The notes under the pieces were generated by a model. The model was not told where the DNA came from. It searched no databases and was given only the letters and a program-made list of their open reading frames with translations. A stretch of DNA of 64,000 nucleotides from an uncultured Spirochaetia bacterium (GTDB taxonomy: Bacteria > Spirochaetota > Spirochaetia > CAKZLE01), in contig CAKZLE010000020.1 in the NCBI GenBank assembly GCA_937125225.1, positions 186,001 through 250,000 of the forward strand. Reading direction: 5' to 3'. This document shows, in pieces, positions 17,462 through 25,938 of the stretch; the first letter of the stretch is position 1, and the number at the start of each line of letters is the position of its first letter. The position numbers were made by a program, and so were the translations under genes.

Positions 17462-17717
17462 AAACAAAGAGTAGCATCAGTTTCCCATAATTGACATTCA
17501 GTATGACTAAGAATAACTTTAGTATAATTAAGTATAATGGTTAAAAATAAAAAATCTCAGGTCGTCGACTTCTAGGTGTAATCCCCCCATTTCACTACTA
17601 CTTAAGATATCTGACGAGGAATAAAGGGGTAACGAAAAGCTCTCTTGGAGAAAGCCCGATACTATACAATAAAAGGTCTGAGGAGAGCCTGAAACGGTCA
17701 AAGTATGAAGATTCTGA
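17462..17717. other. AT-rich intergenic region between the XRE regulator and manC
   Basis: No gene seen. It has TTGACA at 17491-17496 and a direct repeat of AGTATAAT (17521-17528, 17531-17538). About 100 nt further on, GCTCTC (17639-17644) can pair with GAGAGC (17683-17688), or locally with GAGAAAGC. CCCCCC near 17584 can pair with GGGG near 17636. It could hold a small RNA or regulator sites; there is no T-tract terminator and it matches no RNA family I know. Confidence 0.3.
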
Positions 17718-17746
17718 TTGACGTATGGGGGTTGTTATCGTAGAGT
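17718..17746 (+). promoter_or_regulatory. manC promoter, leaderless arrangement
   Basis: TTGACG (17718-17723), 17 nt spacer with a G-run, TAGAGT (17741-17746), 7 nt, ATG at 17754. The in-frame TTG at 17718 that could be taken for a start codon is the -35 box. Confidence 0.5.
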
Positions 17747-17753
17747 AGATACT

Positions 17754-18776
17754 ATGAAACATACAATTTGCATTATGGCCGGGGGAGGCGGAACACGCCT
17801 TTACCCACTCTCTCAGACAGAAGAGGGGAAACTACCCAAACAGTTCCTATCAGTGATCAAAGGGAATACCCTGTTACAGAAAGCTATTGCCAGGATTTCT
17901 GAATCCTACGATGTGGTTGTCATACCTGAAGAGCGGTATAGCAAGGTCGTGATCGAACAGGCTGAGGCAATCAGTCGATCAGTCGAATTGATCGATGAAC
18001 CCTTTGGTTGTAATACGGCAGCTGCGATCCTCTACACCGCAGCACTACAGCAGGATCCTCAGCGAGTGCTCTGTTTTATTCCTGCTGACCATGAGATGGA
18101 TACAGATGTGTTTAGAGAGCTTATCGATCGTGCTGTAGCGGTTGCAGAGAAAGAGGATCGTATGGTTACTCTGGGTATCAAACCAACGAAACCCGAGACC
18201 AATTATGGGTATATCAAGATCGTAGAGGGGCAATCAGATAAGAGTACTTGTGAAGTCGAGAGGTTTGTTGAGAAGCCTGACAGCAAGAGGGCAGCCGCCT
18301 ATCTTGAAGATGGTGGGTACTATTGGAATGCAGGTATTTTTGCTGCAAAGGCTTCAGTGTTCATAGAATCGGCTCAGGCAGTCTGTCCTGATATACTAGC
18401 ACCACTGCTAAAAGCTGCTGATCCTTCAGATCCAATGACTCAGACTGATGCATATACATCGCTAAAGAGTCAGAAATTGAACAAGTCCATAGACTATGCT
18501 CTCATGGAGAAGATTGCAGACTCTATTCTTTTGATCCCTGCTCCAGTTGAACTTCTATGGAATGATCTCGGTAATTGGGAATCATTACGAGCCTATATGT
18601 CTCTAGATGAATCTGAGAATGCCGTCTTTGAGGATAATGTCACCTTTGAGAATAGTCACGGTATGACGGTCTGCAACTATACTGACCTTCCTGTTGTCGT
18701 CAAAGGTATGGAAAAGGTTCTTGTAGTCGTTACTGATCAGGGGGTTTTGATCAGACCCATCGATGAAGATATCTGA
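17754..18776 (+). CDS. manC: Mannose-1-phosphate guanylyltransferase
   Basis: 340 residues from the ATG at 17754. MAGGGGTRLYPLSQ (nucleotide-binding loop), KLPKQFL, FIPADHEMD (metal Asp region), TNYGYIK, VERFVEKPD, YYWNAGIF and the final LWNDLGNWESL are all characteristic of GDP-mannose pyrophosphorylases. Only the transferase domain is present, without the C-terminal phosphomannose-isomerase domain of longer ManC proteins. It makes GDP-mannose from GTP and mannose 1-phosphate for surface glycans. It heads the locus continued by the Wzz-kinase and its phosphatase. Confidence 0.92.
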   Translation: MKHTICIMAGGGGTRLYPLSQTEEGKLPKQFLSVIKGNTLLQKAIARISESYDVVVIPEERYSKVVIEQAEAISRSVELIDEPFGCNTAAAILYTAALQQDPQRVLCFIPADHEMDTDVFRELIDRAVAVAEKEDRMVTLGIKPTKPETNYGYIKIVEGQSDKSTCEVERFVEKPDSKRAAAYLEDGGYYWNAGIFAAKASVFIESAQAVCPDILAPLLKAADPSDPMTQTDAYTSLKSQKLNKSIDYALMEKIADSILLIPAPVELLWNDLGNWESLRAYMSLDESENAVFEDNVTFENSHGMTVCNYTDLPVVVKGMEKVLVVVTDQGVLIRPIDEDI

Positions 18777-18874
18777 GTTTATCCTTATCCCTCTTTTATA
18801 ACTGAGGCAAACACGCTACTATGGTAAAGTCATGAACGTGGTATGATACTTATTGGAAATTATGGAGTGAAGAC

Positions 18875-21292
18875 TTGGAACAGCAAATAATACAGGATGA
18901 TCAGAATGAGATCTCGTTAAAAGAGATCCTTAGAATAATACTTAACCGAAAATGGTGGTTGATCCTTACATTTATAGTTGTTGTCAGTCTCGTTGTAGCA
19001 TACCTCTATCAGGCGACCCCTATCTATCAATCGAGTGCGACCTTATGGATCGAACCATCTCAGAGTGGAAGTTCTTTCGAGGACCTCTTTGCCATACAGG
19101 CCGGAGGTTCTTCAACGAAGATAGCGACTGAGGTCGAGATCATCAAATCACGTAGGAATCTAGAGAAGATCATTGAAGAACTCGATCTTATCGATCGCTA
19201 TATGAAGAAATATGATTACAGTTCCCCCCTTACCGTCGATTCCTTAGTGAACAGGCTCAATGCTTCTATATCGGTATCAACGGTGAAGGATACGAACATC
19301 GTCAAGATATCGGTCGAGAATGATGACTATCTTCTTGCCCGTGATATTGCAAATACCTTAGCAGTAGTCTATAACAGCCTCTTGAAAGACCTTGCTCAGA
19401 CCGACTTCTCTATTCGTAAAGAGTTTATAGAAAGCCAGATTGGACCTGCTGCTGCGAATGTGGTAGAGGCTGAAGACAGTCTGAGACGTTTTAAAGAGGA
19501 TAATGATGTATTCCTCCTTGATGAGGAGGCGCGGGTGCTGCTTGAGAGTATCACCGCCTATGATCAACAGATAGATCCCTATCTGATCCAGAGGGATGAG
19601 GCCTTGAACAAGCAAGCTGTCTTCTCTCAGGCTATTGAGGAGAATGATGGTATCGTTGTCTCTCTCGAGATCGTCAGAGATGATTCGGAGTTAGCAAGCA
19701 AGATCGCTGAACTCACCTCTGCAAAGCTTGAACTCATCGGTTACGATGATGGGTCTCTCAACAGTACGAGTTCACGTTCAGGGGATCTGATCTCCGAGGC
19801 TCTTAAACTTGAGAATGAGATTCAGGCTCTTATCACTGATAAGGTGATCTTCTCTCAAGATGCGAATGAATCGATCGTACTTCGGTCCTTTCTTCTTCAG
19901 TTAGCAGGAGCTTATACCCAGCAGGTCCTCGCAGATATCAACATATCGTTTCTCAATCAGTTGAAGCAAAGTTACGAGCTGAAGATGGCAACCTTACCGG
20001 CCCTTGAACAGAAACTTCTTGATCTGAAACGAGATGTGACTGTGAAAGAAAATCTCTATCTCCTTTTATTACAGAACTATGAAGAGGCAAAGATCGCTGA
20101 AGCAGCCGTCTCTGGTACCTCTACGATCATTGATAAAGCAATCTCGAACCCGAACCCGATAAAGCCAAACAAACAGATGATGCTTGCAATAGGAGTACTT
20201 CTTGGTTTGTTCCTAGGAGTCCTTTTGGTGTTTTTGATTGAGGCTTTTGATGATTCTATCAAAGATGAGGATTCTATCACGAGAGCGTTAGGCTTCAACC
20301 TTCCCATTCTCGGGAGAATACCTCACCTTCATATCAATGAGGATGATCCCTACAATGAGTTGATCGTGTATAACGATCCGACATCTCCTGCAGCTGAGTC
20401 CTTCAAGTTGATCGCAACAAATGTGCTGTACAGTAATGTGAAAGCTCCTAAGGTCATAGCAGTATGTAGTTCTGAAATGTCTTCTGGAAAGACTCTTGTA
20501 ACCTCCAATACTGCGATCGCGATGGCACAGAATGGCCTACGAACCTTAGTGATCGATGCAGATATGAGAAAGCCAAGGATCGAGAAGGCCTTTGGGTTGA
20601 CTAGAGCTACAGACGGAGTTGTGAACCATCTCTTACAGAAGGTTGAGTTGAAATCACTGATTCTTCAGCCTCTTGATACCTTACCTAATCTTCACCTTCT
20701 CCCAGTAGGGCCACTACCTCCAAACCCGACCTCTCTCATTGCCTCGGAGAAGTTTACCGCTATGCTTGCTGAACTGAGTCATTGGTATGACCGAATCATC
20801 ATTGACCTGCCACCACTGTTGGCAGCCTCTGATGGATTGATAGTATCCAGGATCGCAGATGGAATGATCCTTGCTATTCGTATGGGTATCACCTCAAAGC
20901 ATGGAACGAGATTAGCTGGAGAGTCGGTAAGAAATTCAGAGATTCCTATTCTCGGTGCTGTCCTCAATGACATGACCAAAGAGAACTCCTATAACTATTA
21001 CCACTACTATTACTACTATAATTCTTCAGAAGAGAATGGAGGTAAGAGGAAAAAACCTAAAAGTAAGGTGAAGTATAGGAGATATGGGAATAAAAAGAGT
21101 TCTCAACGAAAAGATTCTACGAGGTTGAAGATGGCCTCTGCCTCAGATCGTAAGGTTGCTTGGAAATCGGTCGATCCAGAGATGATCAATGAGGAAGAAT
21201 TAAAGATCCAGTCCAGTCCCGATTCAGTGATCGGAAAGAACACTGATGATTTTCTGACAGAACTGGAGAATGAAGATAAAGACAAGAGCTAG
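18875..21292 (+). CDS. Polysaccharide chain-length regulator fused to BY-type tyrosine autokinase
   Basis: 805 residues from a TTG preceded by GGAGTGAAG. Wzz domain: TM1 at about 28-50, a long periplasmic coiled-coil region (about 60-420), TM2 at about 437-457 in a Pro-rich setting (NPNPIKPNKQ). Kinase domain: Walker A EMSSGKTLVTSN (about 535), Walker A' VIDADMRKP, Walker B-type IIIDLPP. A tyrosine cluster SYNYYHYYYYYN (about 705-715) is the likely autophosphorylation site. Unusually it is not terminal: about 90 further basic, then acidic, residues follow. It controls polymer length and export of a surface polysaccharide. Confidence 0.9.
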   Translation: MEQQIIQDDQNEISLKEILRIILNRKWWLILTFIVVVSLVVAYLYQATPIYQSSATLWIEPSQSGSSFEDLFAIQAGGSSTKIATEVEIIKSRRNLEKIIEELDLIDRYMKKYDYSSPLTVDSLVNRLNASISVSTVKDTNIVKISVENDDYLLARDIANTLAVVYNSLLKDLAQTDFSIRKEFIESQIGPAAANVVEAEDSLRRFKEDNDVFLLDEEARVLLESITAYDQQIDPYLIQRDEALNKQAVFSQAIEENDGIVVSLEIVRDDSELASKIAELTSAKLELIGYDDGSLNSTSSRSGDLISEALKLENEIQALITDKVIFSQDANESIVLRSFLLQLAGAYTQQVLADINISFLNQLKQSYELKMATLPALEQKLLDLKRDVTVKENLYLLLLQNYEEAKIAEAAVSGTSTIIDKAISNPNPIKPNKQMMLAIGVLLGLFLGVLLVFLIEAFDDSIKDEDSITRALGFNLPILGRIPHLHINEDDPYNELIVYNDPTSPAAESFKLIATNVLYSNVKAPKVIAVCSSEMSSGKTLVTSNTAIAMAQNGLRTLVIDADMRKPRIEKAFGLTRATDGVVNHLLQKVELKSLILQPLDTLPNLHLLPVGPLPPNPTSLIASEKFTAMLAELSHWYDRIIIDLPPLLAASDGLIVSRIADGMILAIRMGITSKHGTRLAGESVRNSEIPILGAVLNDMTKENSYNYYHYYYYYNSSEENGGKRKKPKSKVKYRRYGNKKSSQRKDSTRLKMASASDRKVAWKSVDPEMINEEELKIQSSPDSVIGKNTDDFLTELENEDKDKS

Positions 21293-21346
21293 ACGATTTT
21301 GACCTAACCTCGAATGTTCTTTGTTTTAGGACTGTAGGAGTTATAC

Positions 21347-21973
21347 ATGATAGATATTCATTCACATCTACTCCCTGGAGTTGATGACGGGGTACAGACA
21401 GAGGATGAGAGTAGGGAACTGCTTCAGGAATACGCTGATGCCGGTTTTTCTCATATCGTTTGTACACCACATCTTCATGATCCCTATGTTGAGACAAAGA
21501 TTCCTAAGATCAGAGGTGCCTACCAGTGGTTCTCTGCAGAGGCAGAGAAGTTCGGTATTACCACTTTTCTCGGCTCTGAACTCTATATGAGCCCAGACCC
21601 TGGGAAATCCATCCCCTTTCTTGGAAGATTCCAATTGATAGAGACCAACACAAAAACCGAACCGATGTATCTGCTTGATGAGGTCTTTAAGCTACAGATG
21701 CAGGGACTCACAATCATCATGGCTCATATCGAACGATTTGAGTGGTTCTCTCTCGATAGTCAAATATCAAATAGATTGAAGGAGATGGGGGTACTGTTTC
21801 AGGTGAACATCGGGATGGTCTCCTCTGGAAAAGTCCAGAAATACATGGAAAAGGACTGGGTCGACTTCATATCTAGTGACAATCATGGGAAACGACGTAG
21901 TTCTATTGATTTCGCTCTCTGGAAACAGTATGAAGCGATAAATAAGCGGTCAATGAGCCTGTTGGGACTATAA
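21347..21973 (+). CDS. PHP-type tyrosine-protein phosphatase (CpsB/YwqE family)
   Basis: 208 residues, somewhat shorter than the usual 240-260. Metal motifs of the PHP fold: MIDIHSHLLPGVDDGV, CTPHLHDPY, GSELY, IMAHIERFEWF and FISSDNHGKR. It removes phosphate from the tyrosine cluster of the cognate BY-kinase encoded 55 nt upstream, resetting polysaccharide assembly. A TAGGAG site precedes the ATG. The region between the second and third motifs is compact compared with CpsB. A terminator hairpin follows at 21993-22009. Confidence 0.88.
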   Translation: MIDIHSHLLPGVDDGVQTEDESRELLQEYADAGFSHIVCTPHLHDPYVETKIPKIRGAYQWFSAEAEKFGITTFLGSELYMSPDPGKSIPFLGRFQLIETNTKTEPMYLLDEVFKLQMQGLTIIMAHIERFEWFSLDSQISNRLKEMGVLFQVNIGMVSSGKVQKYMEKDWVDFISSDNHGKRRSSIDFALWKQYEAINKRSMSLLGL

Positions 21974-21992
21974 ATATCACAATAAGAGTCTT

Positions 21993-22009
21993 AAAGCAGG
22001 GGCTTTTTT
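21993..22009 (+). terminator. Intrinsic terminator after the polysaccharide locus
   Basis: AAAGC-AGGG-GCTTT followed by three more T. Short 5-bp stem; it separates the glycan locus from the AbiL/RloAB-like pair. Confidence 0.55.
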
Positions 22010-22059
22010 GTGTACAAATAGTTACATAATGTATTACACTAGAACACTAGGAGGTATCT

Positions 22060-23310
22060 ATGTTTGTAGATATTACTTTAGAAAATTTCAGGTCTGTTAA
22101 AGAAGCTCAAACACTTTCTTTTGAATCTATCACAGACCGTAGGTTACGGACTGATCATGTGATAGACGTTGATGATAGAACATCATTGTTGAAGTATTGT
22201 TCAATTGCCGGTCCGAATGGGGTGGGCAAGAGTACTGTAGTTAGAGCTCTTGAGATGCTTCAGGGAATGGTACTTGCCACTGAGGAGGATAATAATCCTC
22301 TGCTCAGGTTGTCAGGAGCATCCTTTGCCTATGATTCAATCTGTAAGAGGTCTCCTAGTTCAATCCAGATTCAGATCATCAGAGGTGAGGATGAGGAGAC
22401 TGGATTACCTATCTACTATACCTATTCTCTTAGAGCCGATAATAAACGGGTCTATAATGAATCCTTATATCAAAGGATTGGTCGGGCCTCGAGTAAACTG
22501 TTCGAACGTGAACTCATCACTTCTGAGGATTCTGAAGAAGAGAGTTATTATGTTTTCAGTTATGGTAAGAAATATATAGGAGTGAAAAAACGATTCAGTA
22601 ACAAACTCCCTGAGAATAAGCTTTTCTTAGGAAACGCAGCACGGGCTGAGAGTGCGTCTCTGATGCCAATCTTCGAATGGTTCCGAGATGATTGTGTTAT
22701 TATCCCAATCGGATTGTCCCCCATGAGCGAAGATTTCATCCTCAAAGCGATGAAGCGCTACCCCTCCCTGAAGGGTTGTATGCTGGAATTTCTCCACAAT
22801 ATGGACTTCATTGATATCAAAGATTTTAATATTGTAGAGAAAGAGGGCGCTAAGGATAGACTTGTCTATATACATGGGGTCAACCGTTCTCGATATGCCT
22901 CCTATTTCTCTAGTGAATCACTAGGGACTAGAAGGATCACCATGATGGCTGTGGTCATCTGGCAGGCTATGCAGAAGAATATGTTCCTCGTTGCTGATGA
23001 CTTTGGACTGCTTCTCCACGATACCATTCTCAATGAGTTATTTGAGAAGTTCTCTTATGAGACTAGACTCAGTAAATCACAGATGTTGACAACCGGTGTC
23101 GATCTGACCCCATTGAAGAAGGGGCAGCATAGATTCGATGAGATATGGCTCACATCGAAAGATTCAGAGGGCAGTACCCGATATTACAGCCTTGCTGATT
23201 TTGTCATGAGAAAGAATGACTCTGTAAAAGATATGTACCTCAATGGTGCCTATGGATCAGTACCTATCCTTTCTGAATGTGTTCATAGAAGAATGAGGGA
23301 GGAGAAATAA
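22060..23310 (+). CDS. AAA/ABC-type ATPase of a two-gene abortive-infection-like module (AbiLi/RloA-like)
   Basis: 416 residues. It starts MFVDITLENFRSVKEAQTLS, the SMC/RecF-like N-terminus of defence ATPases, with Walker A IAGPNGVGKST (about 49-59), an ABC signature FSSESLGTRR (about 286) and Walker B-type MFLVADDFGLLLHDT (about 310). The residue after the Walker B Asp, normally a catalytic Glu (DE), is Asp here. A clean AGGAGGT precedes the ATG. The stop shares one base with the ATG of the RloB-like gene, so the two are translationally coupled. By family such ATPases sense phage and license the effector; the trigger here is unknown. Confidence 0.82.
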   Translation: MFVDITLENFRSVKEAQTLSFESITDRRLRTDHVIDVDDRTSLLKYCSIAGPNGVGKSTVVRALEMLQGMVLATEEDNNPLLRLSGASFAYDSICKRSPSSIQIQIIRGEDEETGLPIYYTYSLRADNKRVYNESLYQRIGRASSKLFERELITSEDSEEESYYVFSYGKKYIGVKKRFSNKLPENKLFLGNAARAESASLMPIFEWFRDDCVIIPIGLSPMSEDFILKAMKRYPSLKGCMLEFLHNMDFIDIKDFNIVEKEGAKDRLVYIHGVNRSRYASYFSSESLGTRRITMMAVVIWQAMQKNMFLVADDFGLLLHDTILNELFEKFSYETRLSKSQMLTTGVDLTPLKKGQHRFDEIWLTSKDSEGSTRYYSLADFVMRKNDSVKDMYLNGAYGSVPILSECVHRRMREEK

Positions 23311-23978
23311 TGGCTAGAAAACATGATGCGAAGGAACCGAAGAATCCACTTCTGATTTATACCTGTAATGAAATCGAAAGACTCTATTTCCTTCAGATGA
23401 GAAGAGATTGTCGCTATGCGAATCTGACTGTCATCCAGAAGACTCCACAGGCTGTGAATCTTGAACTGATGGTCAAAGAGGCGATTAAGATGCGTAGAGA
23501 AGAGGGCTTCTCCGCAGTCTGGTGTGTGGTCAATCCGAATGACTTAGAGATTCAACAGGATCTTTTACCCGCTCAGTTAGAACTAGCAAAACGGAGAAAG
23601 GTCAACATCGTATTCAACCAACCAGGGATCGAATTCTGGTTCCACCTCCATTTCGGGATGCCAGCTGAACGTGATATGAATAGGACTCAACTCTCAGAGG
23701 GGATCAAGAACTGGGTTGACGATTACAGATCTACTAGAAAGTTCTTCTCAGAGGATGAGGGTTCTCAGTTCTTCCTGAGATTATTCCCAAATAAGTCGGA
23801 AGCTGTTATCAGAGCAAATGAGTATAGACTACTTATTGAGGATGTTCCTTTCGGTGCACCAGAGGGGTTGGCTACGAATATGCCGTCCTTCCTCAAGGCT
23901 ATCAATGATGAATGTGGTAGATGTTATGTCTCAAGAGGTCAACTCTATGAGAAACATCGGGTCAAATACGATATCTAA
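23310..23978 (+). CDS. RloB-like TOPRIM-fold effector (AbiLii-like)
   Basis: 222 residues. RloB landmarks: LLIYTCNEIERLYF (16-27; aligns with the family CEGxxTE..YF but is two residues shorter and keeps one Glu, E23), AVWCVVNPND (69-78; family VFDxDD, with Asn75 replacing the first Asp) and FNQPGIEFWFHLHF (about 104-117; family NPxFExWFLLHF). The fold is TOPRIM-like, suggesting a nuclease or tRNA-cutting effector, but the altered acidic residues make catalysis uncertain. It is coupled to the ATPase by a 1-nt overlap and followed by a strong terminator. Confidence 0.8.
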   Translation: MARKHDAKEPKNPLLIYTCNEIERLYFLQMRRDCRYANLTVIQKTPQAVNLELMVKEAIKMRREEGFSAVWCVVNPNDLEIQQDLLPAQLELAKRRKVNIVFNQPGIEFWFHLHFGMPAERDMNRTQLSEGIKNWVDDYRSTRKFFSEDEGSQFFLRLFPNKSEAVIRANEYRLLIEDVPFGAPEGLATNMPSFLKAINDECGRCYVSRGQLYEKHRVKYDI

Positions 23979-24003
23979 AAGGTGACCCTAAACAGTCAAT
24001 AAT

Positions 24004-24044
24004 GAGCTGCTTTCTCCTGTATGAGAGAGTGGCTCTATTTTTTT
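24004..24044 (+). terminator. Intrinsic terminator of the ATPase-RloB module
   Basis: GAGC (24004-24007) pairs with GCTC (24032-24035), and CTTTCTC with GAGAGAG inside, around a CTGTAT loop. A T-rich tract follows to 24044. Confidence 0.8.
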
Positions 24045-24087
24045 AATATTTAGGTTGATAAGTGATTATGAGTATCATTTATCTCTA

Positions 24088-24116
24088 TTGTTGTTAGTTG
24101 TAAAAACATATATAGT
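24088..24116 (+). promoter_or_regulatory. Helicase promoter, leaderless arrangement
   Basis: TTGTTG (24088-24093), 17 nt spacer, TATAGT (24111-24116), 7 nt (GGTTTTT), ATG at 24124; no ribosome site. Confidence 0.55.
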
Positions 24117-24123
24117 GGTTTTT

Positions 24124-25938
24124 ATGAAATTTAGTGAATTACAATTAACAGAACAATCATTCATCGGTATAAAAGATGCTGGGTTTGAAAACTGCATGCC
24201 TGTTCAGGAGAGAGTCTTTACTCACTCATTGAAAGGTAAAGATGTCATGGTACAGTCTCAGACTGGAACAGGAAAGACAGCAGCATTCCTCATTACCATA
24301 TTTGAACAGTATGCAAAACGTCCCGAAGGGACAGACTACAAAGCATTGATCATCGTTCCAACAAGAGAGCTGGCAGTACAGATCGAACAAGATGCTAATA
24401 TGCTCTCAAAGGGGCTACCAGATCTCGTAGTAGGAACATTCTACGGTGGTGTAGGGTACAAGAAGCAGGATGAACTGCTTAAGAAAGGTGTAGATATCTT
24501 TATCGGAACACCGGGAAGACTCCTTGATTACGAAAAAGCACGAAAGATAGATTATAAGAAGATGGATATGATCGTTGTAGATGAGGCTGATCGCCTATTC
24601 GACATGGGCTTCTATCCAGATATCAGAGACATGTTCAAGAAGATGCGAAATCGAGAGCAACGACAGACTATGCTCTTCAGTGCGACGATGACAGTACGTG
24701 CAAGAAACCTTGCATGGGACTTCCTCAACGAACCTGAGGAGATTGAGATCGAACCTGAGACCATCACCGTGAAAGAGATCAATCAGGAACTCTTTCATGT
24801 GAGTAAATCTGAGAAATCACAGTTACTCTTAAGAATATTGGCAAAACGGGCACCTAAAAGTGCAATTGTCTTTACCAATACCAAATCGATGGCAGTAGAG
24901 ATAGCTAAAAGACTCGAACTCAATGGTTATGAGGCTCATGCACTCATGGGTGATCTCCCTCAGAATAAACGACTTCAGATTGTGAACCAAATGAAAAAGG
25001 GTGAGATCAAATTTCTCGTTGCGACAGATGTTGCTGCAAGAGGGTTGCATGTCGATGATCTTGAACTCGTTGTCAACTATGATATCCCTGAAGATTTTGA
25101 GAACTATGTCCATAGGATCGGAAGGACCGCAAGGGCTGGAAAGAGTGGCTCTGCTGTAACCTTGGCCTGTGAACAGTTCGTCTATGGACTAGAGAATATT
25201 GAAGCTTATATTCAAATGAAGATTCCTGTTGTCTGGGCAGACGAAGAGACCTTTCCCATGGTCAACGATAAGAGTGCACATCTTTCCTTCAGACAGCTTG
25301 TAAAAGACTATCGTGGATCGGGACAGAGACGGACTACCTCTCAACAATCAAGAGGTCAAGGTCGTCAGGGTGGTTCCTCTACAAACAGGGGACCTAATAG
25401 ACAGGGTTCAAGACCTCCTCGACCGGCTTCATCTAATCCGTCAGAGCAAAGACCTCGACCTGATTCTCGTAATCGGTCAGAGCAAAGACCTCGACAGGGA
25501 AAGGCTCCGAATAATGTTCAGAGTAAAGGTGTTGGAACAGGTCAGGCCATAAGAAGACCTGCTAGTCACAATCTGAAAGGACAGAGTGCACAGCACAAGA
25601 GTCTCAAACAGATTGAACAGATGTCTTTTGAAGATCGACTTGCATATTACAAGAATGCCTATGGGGGAGACCTACAGGCAGAGAAGGCTTCAAAGCAGCA
25701 GAAACGACCACAACAGAAAAGTGGTAAGCCAGCTTCTCAGAATAATTCTGGCAAACCTCAGAGTGGAAGACCTCAGAACAGATCTGCGAAACCTCAGAAT
25801 GGTTCCCAGGCTCAGAAGAACAAAACCCCTCAGAATAAGAAGCCAAAAGAAGCGGTAGTACAGAAATCCTCACCAACGGCTGAGAAAAATATAAAGAAAC
25901 CAAAAAAAGGTTTTATCGCGAGAATATTCGGAAAATAG
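24124..25938 (+). CDS. DEAD-box ATP-dependent RNA helicase with long disordered tail
   Basis: 604 residues from the ATG at 24124, where MKFSELQLTEQSFIGIKDAG gives the usual N-terminus and Q motif (PVQERV). Motifs: QSQTGTGKTAAF (I), PTRELAVQ (Ia), TPGRLLDY (Ib), VDEADRLFDMGF (II, DEAD), FSATM (III), FVATDVAARGLHVDDL (V), HRIGRTARAG (VI). From about residue 395 a low-complexity tail rich in Q, R, S, P, K and N runs to the end, with a tandem in-frame repeat SEQRPRxDSRNR/SEQRPRQ. It probably remodels RNA or ribosomes. The ABC exporter gene starts at the next base after the stop. Confidence 0.93.
   Translation: MKFSELQLTEQSFIGIKDAGFENCMPVQERVFTHSLKGKDVMVQSQTGTGKTAAFLITIFEQYAKRPEGTDYKALIIVPTRELAVQIEQDANMLSKGLPDLVVGTFYGGVGYKKQDELLKKGVDIFIGTPGRLLDYEKARKIDYKKMDMIVVDEADRLFDMGFYPDIRDMFKKMRNREQRQTMLFSATMTVRARNLAWDFLNEPEEIEIEPETITVKEINQELFHVSKSEKSQLLLRILAKRAPKSAIVFTNTKSMAVEIAKRLELNGYEAHALMGDLPQNKRLQIVNQMKKGEIKFLVATDVAARGLHVDDLELVVNYDIPEDFENYVHRIGRTARAGKSGSAVTLACEQFVYGLENIEAYIQMKIPVVWADEETFPMVNDKSAHLSFRQLVKDYRGSGQRRTTSQQSRGQGRQGGSSTNRGPNRQGSRPPRPASSNPSEQRPRPDSRNRSEQRPRQGKAPNNVQSKGVGTGQAIRRPASHNLKGQSAQHKSLKQIEQMSFEDRLAYYKNAYGGDLQAEKASKQQKRPQQKSGKPASQNNSGKPQSGRPQNRSAKPQNGSQAQKNKTPQNKKPKEAVVQKSSPTAEKNIKKPKKGFIARIFGK
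25440..25495 (+). repeat. In-frame direct repeat in the helicase tail
   Basis: A 20-nt unit beginning GTCAGAGCAAAGACC occurs at 25440-25459 and again at 25476-25495, a 36-nt (12-codon) period encoding SEQRPR twice. Confidence 0.7.

Noticed and set aside
17718-17753. TTG start extending manC by 12 residues
   Set aside because: The TTG is the first three bases of a TTGACG -35 box, and the family's N-terminus matches the ATG at 17754.
24055-24123. Hydrophobic N-terminal extension of the helicase (possible membrane anchor)
   Set aside because: The extension is the translated promoter region; the Q-motif start at 24124 is the normal N-terminus.
25440-25495. Two-copy 20-nt direct repeat as a CRISPR-like array
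   Set aside because: Only two units, in frame within the helicase gene, encoding the same residues; it is a protein repeat.
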